Positions 8,735 through 18,521 of a stretch of DNA of 64,000 nt are shown piece after piece (position 1 is the first letter of the stretch; each line of letters starts with the position of its first letter). The DNA comes from Breoghania sp. (GTDB lineage Bacteria; Pseudomonadota; Alphaproteobacteria; Rhizobiales; Stappiaceae): the NCBI RefSeq assembly GCF_030066895.1, contig NZ_JASJAV010000004.1:1-64000 (forward strand), written 5' to 3'. A program made the translations under genes and the position numbers. The notes beneath the pieces were generated by a model. The model saw only the letters and a program-made list of their open reading frames with translations, searched no databases and was not told the DNA's origin.

Positions 8735-11058
8735 TTACCTCAGCGGCATACGCCGTAGCCAGATCAGCATTTCCGCGTTTTTATCCGCTCTCGTTGTGCC
8801 GGCTACGACGAAAATCCCGTCATCGAGAAGGGCAATATCTTGAGCGCTCGCCTCTCTTGGCGCGTTCAGGATTTTTTCGTTTTCGACGGTGCGCATGTCG
8901 GCGGAAGGCTGGAGCAGCCAGGCGGATATTCCCTTGGCGGTCTCGGAATTCGTATATCCGACGGCCAGGATCGTTCCGTCATTGCACACGGCAACTCCGT
9001 TCAAGGTGTCATCGCCGTCGCGAACGAGAGGTTTCGGCGGCGTCTTGTTCCCGGCTGTCAGGCGAACGAGAATGCCGTCATTGGTCTGTGTGCCGAAGCT
9101 CCTCGTTTCTCCCACCATCACGAAGTTGCCGTCGGCACCGGCGGAAAGATCGTTGATGCGGTCCGCTGCCCGTCCGCCGAATGATCGGTTGAAGAGGGCG
9201 GTTCCGTCGGAATACAGTTTCATGACTCAGAATTGGGATGAGCCTGTCGTTTTCTGCCGGTCGTGAACTGCTCCAGCTTCTCCGGCGAGCAGAAGGCTGT
9301 TGTCCGGAGTGCTTGCGATTGCCCGGAAGACGCTGCTACCCGGCGCATCGAAGGTGCGTTCGCTGATGAGTTCTCCGCGCGGCGACAATGTCAGCACTCA
9401 GCCGCGGGGAGTGCTGCCTGCGATGTGCATGGAGGAACCGGCGGCAACGATGTTGCCGTTGGATAATCGAGTGGAGGCGAGCAGTCTGTACGTGCCGGGG
9501 CCGCCGAACTTTCGCGACCAGGAGAGCTTTCCATCCGCAGAGAATACCGCGACGATCCCCTGCGACGGCTCTTTCCTGTCGAGGTTGGATTGCCCGACGG
9601 CCACGATGCTGCCATCCGGCAGGACCTGAACGGAATGAAAGCCGTCATCCTCTTTTGCGCCGAACGTCGTGCTCCAGCGCACTTTCCCAGAAAGGGAGAG
9701 GTTGTAGACGATCGCCTGTTTTCCAAGCTCTCCCCCGGTATCGATCTGACCGGCAAGAATGATGGCGTCATCCGTCGTTGCGACCCCTAGTCCAAGGCCC
9801 TTGTCCAGCGTGATCTCCCACGGGGCGGAAAGTTTGCTCAGGGGGCAGCCTTGGCGTCGCCTGAATGTTTGCCCCCGGGAAAAGCGTGGGTGAACGTCTC
9901 GTAGGCACTGCGCGTATCAAGATCGGAGGCGGCCTTCCAGGCGGCGTTTTCCGCCTGTGCCTGTTGCTGTCTGTAGAACCAGAAACCGCCGCCGCCTCTG
10001 CGGCGACGAGTACGGCCAGGACTGCTGCGGCTGCGACCAGTCGGTATCTATTGCCGGTTTGCGGAGTAGGCTCGGTGCCGGTGTTTGGCTGAGGTGAAGT
10101 TGCCTTTTGCGGCGTAGAACGGGGCTCCGTGCTTACCTGTCCGGGAGGAGCCGATTGGGGCTCACCGGCTTGCGTCCCCAGGAGTTCTGCGCGCCATGTT
10201 TCGACATCCTGCGGGTGGTTTTTGGCCTGAGGAGATAGGCCCCTGCTGATCGCTGCCAGAAACGCAGGGTCGTAGCCTTCAAGTCCCAACGCCTCCAAGG
10301 GCGGTAGGGGATCGGGCTCCTCGTTGTGAAGGGCATCGAGCCGCGCCATGGCGTCGATCGGCTTTTTCCCGAAGAGGCATTGGTAAAGGGTGGTGGAGAA
10401 GGCGTAGATGTCGGTCCACGGACCTTGTCGGCCTTCCTCGTAATACTGCTCGGGAGCCGAATAGCCGTTCTTGACGATCTGATGCATCGTCTTGCTGTGT
10501 TGGGCGGCGGTCAGTTTTGCCGCTCCGAAATCCAGCAGGACAGCCTCTCCGTTCTTGCGGATGAAGATGTTGTCGGGTGCAATGTCGCGATGTGTGAAGT
10601 CCGCCTTGTGGACGGCGGCGAGCGCGTCGAGCATCGGCGCGATGGCGGTTTCAAGCTGGACCTGGCTCGGTACCGTAGGGAGTGATTTCAGCCATTGGTC
10701 GAGGGATTGGCCGTCGACATACTCCAGCACCATGTAGGCGCTGTTGTTTTCCCCTTTCAGGATCTGCAAGACCTGAACAATCCCGAGGTGGCGAAACTTC
10801 GCCAGGGTCGTCGCTTCGGCGATGAACTTGTCGACGGCCCAGTCGTAGTCCACCTTCGTGTCGGACCCGGTGGGAACCCACGGTCGTTCCGTCGCGCGAT
10901 ACGAAATCATGCGGGTAGCATTCCTTGATAGCGACGTCGCGCGGCAGCTCCGTGTCGTAAGCGAGATAGGTAATCCCGAAACCGCCCTGGCCGATCACTT
11001 TCTCCAGCCGTTACTGACGCAGTATCGTTCCTGGAGATATCGTATTTTTTGCGTCCAT
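8735..11058 (-). pseudogene. Membrane Ser/Thr protein kinase with C-terminal propeller-like sensor, multiply broken
   Basis: This is a eukaryotic-like kinase that would phosphorylate Ser/Thr in the cell and read signals outside. From ATG 11058 the P-loop region is IGQGGFGITYLAYD with the VAIKE lysine. The catalytic loop is HRDIAPDNIF, the DFG and APE motifs are intact, and a span near residue 330 (RLVAAAAVLAVLVAAE) crosses the membrane. Downstream lie repeats of the form LPDGSIVAVGQ and LSNGNIVAAGS, which suggest a beta-propeller. Damage: TAA at 11011 (a Tyr position), frameshifts near 10875 and 9870, and TGA at 9398 and 9227, probably former Trp codons. It heads the minus-strand operon of the island. 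Confidence 0.85.
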
Positions 11059-11229
11059 TCCTTCCGAACTACCCCCTAGTTCGATAAATGGCTATTTACA
11101 AACCATCATCTGCGAAATTTATATATCGGCATCTGTCGTATAATCTTGAAGTTATCCGGAATATACCCAATGCTACCGTAACGGGAATTGAATTCATCGC
11201 ACAATGTGGCGGCATGTTGGACTTTTGAA
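11059..11229. promoter_or_regulatory. Divergent promoter region of the kinase/protease island
   Basis: This is the only space between the minus-strand kinase operon and the plus-strand protease operon. It is AT-rich compared with both flanks, so both promoters should lie here. I cannot assign individual -35/-10 boxes with confidence. Confidence 0.4.
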
Positions 11230-12905
11230 ATGAATTTTTCGGTACTGTTGAAAAAACCGCTCTATTCCTTACCTTAAAGGGATTGCCCTGGCCGTTATCG
11301 CGGCCGTCCTGTTCGTCACGACGACCAGTGGAAGTGACGTTGAAAGCGGCGTCTATCGGGTCGTCAACATCTCGAAGAATGGCAAGCACCGCGTCTTGTC
11401 GTTTGGTACGGGCTTCAAGGTGGCGGAGCCGGGGATCGTCGTAACCAACTATTACGTCATTCGAAACGCGGATGATCTCTATGTGTTCTATCGGCAGAAC
11501 GACAAGGTCGAACAGGTGCCGATGCGGATCATGTGGCACGACCGGGATCAGGATCTCGCAATTCTTCGGGGGTTGAGCGATGTGCCGGGGGAGGTGCTGA
11601 CCCTCGCCGATATCGACGAAAGCCAATTGCATAAGCGGGACTAGGTCGGGGCAATCGGTTTTCCGGGCGCAGCCGATGACCTGGCGACGGTGTCCTCGCA
11701 TGGCAAGCTGACGGTTGCGGACAAGGCCGTGGTCATGACGGACGCAACCATCTCGACCGGTACCGTTCAGCGTCAGGTGTCGGGAACTGCCCGCCTCACC
11801 ATTCAGCACAGCGCGAAGGTGAATGCAGGCAATAGCGGCGGCCCGCTTCTGGATCGCTGCCAACGCGTCATCGGCGTCAACACGCTTAGCCAGGTTGCCG
11901 AATTCAATCTGGGAGATCTCTCGAACGCCATGAAGCGGGACGGCGTTGTTCGCTTCCAGACGCCGGGGGCGTTGGAGTCTTCCGTGCGCGTGCGCGAAGT
12001 TCTGGCGGCCTTGAAGGAAGAGAACGTCACGCCGCAAGTCTCGAGCGGGCGCCGCCATTCGGGCAACACGATGGACGAGCTGTGGGCTCTGGGAACGATT
12101 TCCACCTTGTCGTTGGCGCTGCTGTCGCTGGCGGGGCTTTCCGTTGTCATGCGCGATCGCGTGCCGGGGGCGGGGAGAACATCGATCGGATATGGAAGGG
12201 ACGTGGACAGCGAGCCTGTCGATGGCTTCACGGAAGTCGTGAGCCCCGTGGAGGTGACGACTTTTCACCAAGCGGAACCGGGCCTTGCCGTCGATCTTGT
12301 GCGACGCGCGGATGGCATGGTCTTCCCGCTTGGGCCCTACCTTGATCAGCTTGAAACTTCGGGGATCGTTCTGGGGCTTGCGGGAGGTGATGCGGACATT
12401 GGCATTGACGATGGCACAATATCGCGCCGCCATACCGTCATCCGGTGGGGGATTTGACCATTACCGATTTGGAATCCACCAACGGCACCGTCGTCGATAG
12501 CGGGCAACTGAAGGCGGGCCAATTCCGCCCCGTGCATGACAGATCGGAGATCGTGCTCGGCAGTTGCGTTCTCATGGCCAAACTCGGGGCGGAACGCTCC
12601 GAGACGTCAGATGGGACGGTCTGGATACTTTCGGGCTTCGATGAGGACGGCAAAGTTTTTCAATATCCGGTTTCTTCGCATGGCGCCAATCCCGGGGTGG
12701 GCGACCATGTCGAACTCGCGACCCTTAGCAGAGCGCCCAATAAAGATTGTGTTCTCAATCATTCGTCTGTTTCGCGGCGCCACGCGGCTCTTCTAGTGGG
12801 ACCTCGGCCGATAGGCAGCGCGTTGGGTTGCAGCTGGTCGTGATCGACGGCGTGCGTGAACTTCAATTCGGTGACGTCAAAGCATCCTTGTCGCGGGCAC
12901 ATTGA
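11230..12905 (+). pseudogene. Membrane-anchored trypsin-like protease with two FHA domains, broken
   Basis: A membrane span (IALAVIAAVLFV) leads to an HtrA-like serine protease domain and, after a second span near 12100, two FHA domains. The Asp region HDRDQDLAIL and the nucleophile motif GNSGGPL are present. The His motif reads VVTNYYVI where the family has TN-x-HV, so the catalytic His is Tyr (CAC to TAC would do it). The frame is broken after codon 15 from ATG 11230 (run of A), by TAG at 11642-11644, near 12447 in the first FHA (TISRRHTVIR then DLTITDLESTNGT), and in the second FHA, which is also shortened. It would tie proteolysis to the island's phosphorylation signal. Confidence 0.8.
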
Positions 12906-12933
12906 TGCAATCCTTGAACGACGGGAGATTGGA

Positions 12934-13569
12934 ATGACCATCAACGCGGTACTCAGGACGGGAATGGTCGGAGTCCTGGTAGGAGGGATGGTCCTTGCGC
13001 CCTTGTCGGCTCCGAAGCTTGTTGCCCGATATGTGTCCGGGGAGGCTCAGGCCGACAGCATCGGCAATTTCTTCAAGAAAATGAACAAACCGAAGAAGAA
13101 GGGCCGAAGCAAAAACTCGGATTTCGGGATCAAGGTGCTTCAGGGCATCGGGGCCGGCGTGGTTGTCATGGGGCTTGCCAAGGGCAATGCCGGAGCGATC
13201 ATCATCGACACGGCCCTGGTGGCCGCACCGATCGTTTTTCGCAAGGAAATAGAACCGCAGTATGGGCGCGATCAGCGGTGGGCCGGCTGTCTGAACTGCA
13301 ACAAGAAGCGCGTGCTCGTTCAGCCCGGCAGAACTGTCACCCAGGCTGATCAGAAAGCCATTCTGACCCGCATCGAAGAGGATGTCAGAGATATCCAGGG
13401 CGCCCTGAAAGTTCTCGGTTTCTACAGGATGCGGATCGATGGCGACTATGGTCCGGGAAGCCGTCGCGCTGCGGCGGAGTTTCAGGAATCTCAAGGCTAT
13501 CGGCCGACGGGCATTTTGAGTGCCTATCAACGCGCCGAGCTGTTCAGGCTGGCAAGCGAGAGGGGCTAA
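12934..13569 (+). CDS. Exported protein with C-terminal peptidoglycan-binding domain
   Basis: The 211-residue product starts at ATG 12934 with GGGAG upstream. It has an N-terminal signal or anchor (TGMVGVLVGGMVLAPLSAP), a lysine-rich patch, a glycine-rich hydrophobic stretch near residues 70-105 that may span the membrane, and a cysteine pair CLNCNKK. The last 60 residues match the PG_binding_1 fold (VRDIQGALKVLGFYRMRIDG, YGPGSRRAAAEFQESQGY, PTGILS). It probably tethers the signalling complex to the cell wall. The frame is intact, and it lies between the protease gene and an unknown gene in the plus-strand operon. Confidence 0.8.
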   Translation: MTINAVLRTGMVGVLVGGMVLAPLSAPKLVARYVSGEAQADSIGNFFKKMNKPKKKGRSKNSDFGIKVLQGIGAGVVVMGLAKGNAGAIIIDTALVAAPIVFRKEIEPQYGRDQRWAGCLNCNKKRVLVQPGRTVTQADQKAILTRIEEDVRDIQGALKVLGFYRMRIDGDYGPGSRRAAAEFQESQGYRPTGILSAYQRAELFRLASERG

Positions 13570-13643
13570 ATTGCGCAATCGGATATCGCCGCAACCGCCT
13601 TGATGGACTTGGAGAACGTTCGCGTGGCGCCTGCGCAGGGTGT

Positions 13644-14570
13644 GTGGCCGGTGCCGGCGGTGATGACCGAACCGCGGCCGTCCCCTCGATCAAGGAATTC
13701 CGGTTGGCGCAGTCGCAGCTGGAGAAATTCACTGCCGACGTTCTGAAAAAAGGCGATCCCAGCGAGGTGGAGAGCGCGACGCTGCTGCCGAACGGTCTGA
13801 TCGAGGTCGTGTTGAGAGGTAGGGCTCCGCCTCGGAGCATCCGAGGTGGAGTGGAGACGGTGTCGGTGGAGCCGCATGATCTCTCGGATGAATGGGTGCG
13901 TGTGTCGGTGCCCGACGGCAATAAGAAGGAACCCGTTGCGCTCAATACGATCGACAGTTTCACCTCCAAGGAAGAGGTGGAGAACTGGCGTGAAGACGCG
14001 GAAAAGCAGATCAAGTTGCTCGCCAAGCTGACAGAACGGGATGTCCCGGCACAGGATGCGATCGTCGTGGCGGATGCGGGAAAAGAGGCTCTCCCCGGTC
14101 AGAAGGCCGAGCCGCAGGCTTCACCTGCTCTTCAGAAGGCTGAACGGAAGTCCGCGGCATTGCAGGATGCTCCCAAGGTTATCCCTGCCGCAACCTCGAC
14201 CGAGGAGCCCGCAACTGACTTCGGCAGCACCCCTGAGCTTGCCGAGTTCACGCCAAGCGAGGATCAATGCGGCGAAAGCCTCTACGTCTCTTTCAAGTTT
14301 CCGGAAGACTATTCGAAGATCAATCACTTCAACATCTTCACGCCGGATAGCGCGATCATGACCGATAACGGAGATGGCACAGGCTATCTCACGGGAGCGT
14401 GCGTGCAGGGCCGATATCGCTACAAGTGTGTCGTCGTCAATCACGACGAGAAGCGGAAAGCCTGGAGTTCGTCGCTACAGGAGGGATCTTTCGTGATCGC
14501 GAGCCTGCTGGGCCAGTGCGAAATCGATCTGAACGATCCGGCCAAATCGGCGACGCTCAACTGCTTCTGA
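13644..14570 (+). CDS. Unknown protein of the kinase/FHA island
   Basis: I do not recognise a family. The 308-residue frame has an early coiled or helical part, a strand-rich segment LPNGLIEVVLRGR, a Pro/Ala/Glu-rich linker (about 135-195) and a C-terminal domain of about 110 residues with a cysteine near its start (DQCGESLYVSFKFP), then DNGDGTGYLTGACVQG and Cys residues at RYKCVVVN, GQCEI and the last-but-one position. These could form disulfides in the periplasm. The true N-terminus is unclear: the 70 bases between the upstream stop and 13644 contain coding-like sequence in other frames, so a signal peptide may have been lost by frameshift. Confidence 0.6.
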   Translation: MAGAGGDDRTAAVPSIKEFRLAQSQLEKFTADVLKKGDPSEVESATLLPNGLIEVVLRGRAPPRSIRGGVETVSVEPHDLSDEWVRVSVPDGNKKEPVALNTIDSFTSKEEVENWREDAEKQIKLLAKLTERDVPAQDAIVVADAGKEALPGQKAEPQASPALQKAERKSAALQDAPKVIPAATSTEEPATDFGSTPELAEFTPSEDQCGESLYVSFKFPEDYSKINHFNIFTPDSAIMTDNGDGTGYLTGACVQGRYRYKCVVVNHDEKRKAWSSSLQEGSFVIASLLGQCEIDLNDPAKSATLNCF

Positions 14571-14609
14571 TACATCGGGTGAGACCGTGGTCTCCAAACG
14601 GGACGAGCC

Positions 14610-15323
14610 ATGGCACAAAAGAGACGACGCGAGCCGGTTAACCGCCAGGGCGGAGGTCCTTCCGGCGGTGGGGCGGGGAAATCCGGATCGGAGGCTCAAT
14701 TCCTGAAATGGACGGAGTTGCCGGACGGATTTCGCGGCGATGTCGCGTACTACTGGAACATGGTTGTCAAGTCGCCGCTGCAGTCGATTGGTGCTCTTCT
14801 TGCCTTCTTGGGTTCGTCCAGTTCGCTTTTGGAAATGTTTTTCGACAAAGGACGACGACGCAGGGACGAGCGAGACCGTCAGTATTCTGGGGCCTTTGAC
14901 CGCACAACCGTCGGGGCGCTTGCTGGTCTTCGTGATCGGGACCTGCTCGATTGGTTGGACAATCTCGCTGATCACCGCTTCGCTTTCCAGATCGAAGGAG
15001 GAGGTTCCAGATCGAAGGAGGAGGGCTGGCGTTTGGTCGGACTCGTCTTGAGCTGTCTCTTCGGATTGTTCCTGACGTTCTTGAGCCTGCATCTTCTCGT
15101 TGATATGGGCATGAAAACATCCGGCGGCAGAAATCTTCCGGATGGTCTGGTGTTCATGCTGACGGTAGCCGGACTTGCTGTCGCGGTTGCGCTGATGAAG
15201 ACAAGCTACAGACTTACGTTTGACGCGGATCTTCTTGTCATCGACAGGTGCGCAACGTTCCTGCTGGTCTTCACGCTTAGTGCCACGGTTTCGGCCATCA
15301 TCGTTTTCCTGATGATGGGGTAG
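14610..15323 (+). pseudogene. Multi-span membrane protein whose middle third is out of frame
   Basis: The open frame of 237 codons looks intact but is a patchwork. The first about 80 residues (to SSLLEMFF) and the last about 105 (from GWRLVGLVLSCLFGLF) are membrane-like. The middle reads as a charged Arg/Asp-rich string in this frame. In the neighbouring frame the same DNA, about 14850-15000, encodes RLLVFVIGTCSIGWTISLI, a good membrane span. A frameshift near 14850 and a 20-bp tandem duplication at 14985-15024 together restore the frame. The ancestral product was a four-span protein of unknown family in the plus-strand operon of the island. Confidence 0.7.
14985..15024 (+). repeat. Perfect 20-bp tandem duplication
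   Basis: Two adjacent identical 20-bp units at 14985-15004 and 15005-15024 lie inside the membrane protein gene. Removing one unit joins the hidden membrane span (frame of 14881) to the downstream frame as SRSKEEGWRLVG. The duplication is therefore a mutation and not part of the original gene. Confidence 0.95.
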
Positions 15324-15331
15324 GGGGTAGC

Positions 15332-16161
15332 GTGGAAGAAAGCCGCGAACAAGCACTTGCCAAACTTTCCATCGCTGCGTTGGCGATCGATTTCCTTCTG
15401 GTCCTTGCGATATGGAATCTCGCGCGCGGGGCTCTGCCCACAGGGCGTGGCGTATTCTCGCTGATCGCGACGTGGTTCTGGTTGAGTATTCCGCTCGGAT
15501 TGGCGCTTCACCTCTTACTCTGTGAGGTCGTATTGGGCTGGTGGTCCCTCGGGCGGTTCTGCTGCGGGTTGAGGGTTGCGCATCGCAATCCTGTATCGTC
15601 GACGGTTGGCTGGAGGATGAAGCGGGCCTTCTCCATTTTGACCAAGTTCGGTCTGGGCTCTCTCAATCCGAACCGTCTGCCCGCATATAACTGTGCCGAA
15701 GACCTCGTGTTTGCCTCCGATCTCGTCGATCAGGCACCGACACGGTCGAAAGTCCGATCGCATCCGCTCCATTCATCAAGTGCAAAAGGCCGGATTTCTG
15801 GGGTGCATGCGGCAGGTGGACAGCGAAACGGCTTGTCGAGCAAGGTTCAGATGATCTTCGGCCCCCACAAGGGCATGGCCGTCGATCTTGCTGCGGGCCG
15901 CTCAAAGGACGGGCTCTTGAAGATCGGGCGAGACCCGGCCTGGGCTGACCTTGTCTTGAGTCGGGATGGGAAAGTTTCTTCCCGACACTGTGTGCTCGTT
16001 TCGCGAGGGGGGGGGCATCCGTTGCCGATGGCGACGGAGGAGGTGCCCGTTCGACCAACGGAACGTTCGTCGATCAGCAAAGGCTGAATGACACGGCACC
16101 GCGTGTCCTACGGCTGGGGGCCGTCGTTTCTGTGGGCGACAGCGTTCTCCGTATCGTCTGA
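15332..16161 (+). pseudogene. RDD-domain membrane protein with C-terminal FHA domain, frameshifted
   Basis: From GTG 15332 the first about 100 residues form an RDD-like membrane domain (LSIAALAIDFLLVLAIW, a second span ATWFWLSIPLGLALHLLL, then GRFCCGLRVAHR). A linker follows, then an FHA domain from about residue 175 (KVQMIFGPHKGMAVDL, LKIGRDPAWADLVL, KVSSRHCVLV). In the G run at about 16005-16015 the frame is lost. In the next frame the domain finishes correctly with ARSTNGTFVDQQRLND and SVGDSVLRIV, stopping at 16161. One homopolymer indel therefore separates the halves; it could be real slippage or a sequencing error. It is the last gene of the plus-strand half of the island. Confidence 0.82.
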
Positions 16162-16261
16162 CCGGAACAGGGAGATTTTCGCTCTTGTGTCGGACATTGC
16201 GCCGGTGAAGCGACGCAGCTTGCTGTCGATCTCGACCGAAAGACAAAGTTGTGAAAGAAAA

Positions 16262-16295
16262 CTGCGCGGCGATGAGCGTTGTCACCGCCGCGCAG
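16262..16295. terminator. Hairpin between convergent genes
   Basis: A perfect 10-bp GC-rich inverted repeat (16262-16271 with 16286-16295) and a 14-base loop lie between the convergent RDD-FHA and dihydropyrimidinase genes. It is a plausible two-way terminator, although no T run follows it. Confidence 0.55.
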
Positions 16296-16317
16296 GTTGA
16301 TGGGTAAGGAAGCACGA

Positions 16318-17722
16318 TTAGTCGGCGCTTGTCCGGCTGCTCTTGAGGAAGAGGTCGCGACCTTCCTCGGTGGTCACCTTGTCGTCTTCCATCACCACGC
16401 GCGCGATCGTCTTAACCGGCCAACAAGTCACTTCGATCCTCTCATAAGGCGTGTAGTCGATCGTGTGCTGCATCAGCTTGTTGAACTTGTTGGTGGTCGT
16501 GGCCTTGCGCTCGGGATCCCAAAGCGCGAGATCCGCATCGGCGCCCGGTGCGATCGTGCCCTTGCGCGGGTGCAGGCCGAAGCGTTTGGCCGGGTTCGTC
16601 GCGGTCAGGCGGACGAAGATCGTGAGATCAATCTCGCCCTTTGCGACACCCTCGCTGAAGATCAGCGGCAGACGGGCGGCAAGGCCGAGAATGCCGTTTG
16701 GGATCTTCGTGAAGTCGACGTCGTTGCCGTTCAGCTCCATTTGCCCTTGTTGCCTGCAAAGCTGTAGCTGCAGTGATCGGAGGACAGCACGTCCAGCACG
16801 CTGCGCCGGATCATGCCCCACAATCCGGCATGGTCGGCCGCATCGCGCGGGCTCGGGCTGCACATGTACTTCGCCCCTTCCTTGCCGGGGCGATCCATGT
16901 TGGCGGCAGAGAGAATGAGATACTGGGGGCAGGTTTCCGCAGTCACCTTCACGCCGCGGGCCTGGGCGCGGGCGACTTCCTCCGCCACTTCGGCGCAGTA
17001 GGTGTGGAAGATGTGGATCGGCGTATCGACGAATTCCGCCAATGCAATGGCGCGATAGGTCGCTTCGCGTTCCACCACTCTCGGCCGCGACCATGCATGG
17101 GCGGCGGGCTGCGTGTCTTGCCTTCCTTAAGAAGCTTCTCGGAACTTCAGCGGATCGCCTCGTAGTTCTCGCAGTGAACACAGACGATGGCTCCGGTGCG
17201 TTTCGCCGCTTCCAGAACGGAGATGAACTGGCCGTCGTCGACGTGCAACAGATCGTAGGTCAGGAACACCTTGAAGCTGCCGACGCCACCTTCCGCGATT
17301 GCGGGCAATTCGTTGGAGACGACCGCGTCTGTTGGGTCGGTGACCATCTGGTGCAACGAATAGTCGATCTGTGATTTCGCGGCGGGAGCGCGGTAGTCCG
17401 GCAGATGCGCGCCGATCGGCTCGCCCTTGAACTGGGGGGCGAAGGGAATGACCGTCGTCGTTCCGCCCGCGAAGGCCGATTGCGCCGCAGTGGCGAAGGT
17501 TTATTCGTGGATGAAGCCGTCCGGCTCCAGCTGCTCGATATGGCAGTGGCTGTCCACGCCGTCCGGCATGACAAGAAGACCCGATGCACCAATGGTTCGT
17601 GCGCCCGGCAGGTTCGTGCCGATCGCGGCGATTTGCTCGCCGTTGACGCCTACTTTGCACTTGATGACGTCGACACCGGTGACAACGGTACCTCCCTTGA
17701 TGACCAGATCGTACTCACTCAT
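16318..17722 (-). pseudogene. Dihydropyrimidinase / D-hydantoinase, broken
   Basis: This zinc amidohydrolase opens dihydropyrimidine or hydantoin rings. The fold is clear: an N-terminal strand region, metal motif GVDSHCH near residue 55, lysine region SFKVFLTYD (the carbamylated Lys), VHCENYE, FHTYCAE, and LSSDHC for the last metal ligand. The C-terminus has APGADADLALWDP. Lesions are TAA at 17501-17503 after GFIHE, loss of sequence and frame near 17150-17090, and a frameshift near 16740 (GNKGKW then ELNGNDVDFTKIP). The ATG overlaps the GntR stop (ATGA), so it was co-transcribed with the regulator and the lyase and oxidase genes upstream. Confidence 0.85.
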
Positions 17723-18441
17723 TTCAGATTTCTCCGTTTCAGGCCACCCGGATCGCGGCCGCTGACGATATCGAGGGTTTCCGCCGCCACGTTGCGCAGA
17801 TGGGTGACCATCGCCGCCCGGGCTCTGCGGGCGTCGCCCTTTTCAAAGGCATCCAGAATGGCCAGGTGCTCGGTCGCATCGGATTGGACACGTCCGGCAG
17901 CGCTGGACAGCTCGAACAGGCGGGTGCTGATACGCAGGTTCTTGAGCACCCGGACCATAACGACGTTGCCGAGAGCTTCGGGAAAAAGCATGTGCAGACG
18001 GTCGTCGATTTCCCAGTGCGCGGTCTCCTGAACGTCGCGCTGGCCGAGGCGGATGATCTCCTGCCGCAAGGCTTCGATGTCCTTGTGCGGGATCTTGCCG
18101 ATCGCAAGCTCAACCGCTTCCGCTTCGATGAGCTCGCGCAGCTTCAATGCCTGGAAGAACTCAACGGGCTGCACCTTGCGCACCGCGAAGGATCGCGAGC
18201 CCTGCTTGATGAGTAGCCCCTCAGCGGCAAGCCTCAGGATCGCCTCGCGCATGGGCGTGCGCAAAATGTCGAGTTGCTTGGCCAGGCGTCCTTCCACGAC
18301 GGTGCTGCCGCCGGGCAGCGCCTTCGTCAGGATCAGCTGTTCAAGTTGTTCGTAGGCGCGTTCTGCCAGAGAAACCTCCGGCTGCAGGTCAATGGCCGGA
18401 AGACCGCCAGCCCCCATTGGCGTCTGCTCTTCCATGATCAT
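17719..18441 (-). CDS. GntR-family (FadR/FCD type) transcriptional regulator
   Basis: The winged helix is at about residues 25-95 (AERAYEQLEQLIL, TVVEGRLAKQLDILRTPMREAILRLAAEGLL). The C-terminal all-helical FCD effector domain has KLRELIEAEAVELAI, DRLHMLFPEALGN and the late His of ATEHLAILDAFEKGD that helps bind metal and ligand. ATG 18441 is chosen as the start nearest the family N-terminus; an upstream ATG at 18558 is open but adds no recognisable sequence. The frame is intact. Given its neighbours it probably represses the adjacent amino-acid catabolic and uptake genes. It overlaps the dihydropyrimidinase start. Confidence 0.88.
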   Translation of the reverse strand: MIMEEQTPMGAGGLPAIDLQPEVSLAERAYEQLEQLILTKALPGGSTVVEGRLAKQLDILRTPMREAILRLAAEGLLIKQGSRSFAVRKVQPVEFFQALKLRELIEAEAVELAIGKIPHKDIEALRQEIIRLGQRDVQETAHWEIDDRLHMLFPEALGNVVMVRVLKNLRISTRLFELSSAAGRVQSDATEHLAILDAFEKGDARRARAAMVTHLRNVAAETLDIVSGRDPGGLKRRNLK

Positions 18442-18521
18442 GCTGCCGAAAACGAATGGGGGGATAGGAGGCCGGCTCCGGCCAGAGCATTGCGCAACAT
18501 CTCGATTTCCTCCTCTTTCAA

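Noticed and set aside
11096..12433. A 445-codon minus-strand open frame opposite the protease gene.
   Set aside because: It is antisense of the trypsin-like/FHA gene, whose motifs (GNSGGPL, ISRRH, STNGT) are on the plus strand. No family features were seen on the minus strand.
14985..15024. CRISPR-like or phage attachment repeats at the short tandem duplications.
   Set aside because: Each is only two directly adjacent copies without spacers, integrase genes or a tRNA nearby, and they differ in sequence from one another.
5829..16161. A type VI secretion locus.
   Set aside because: Kinase, phosphatase and FHA genes are present, but none of the structural T6SS genes (sheath, hub, baseplate, TssM/L or ClpV) is visible in the window.
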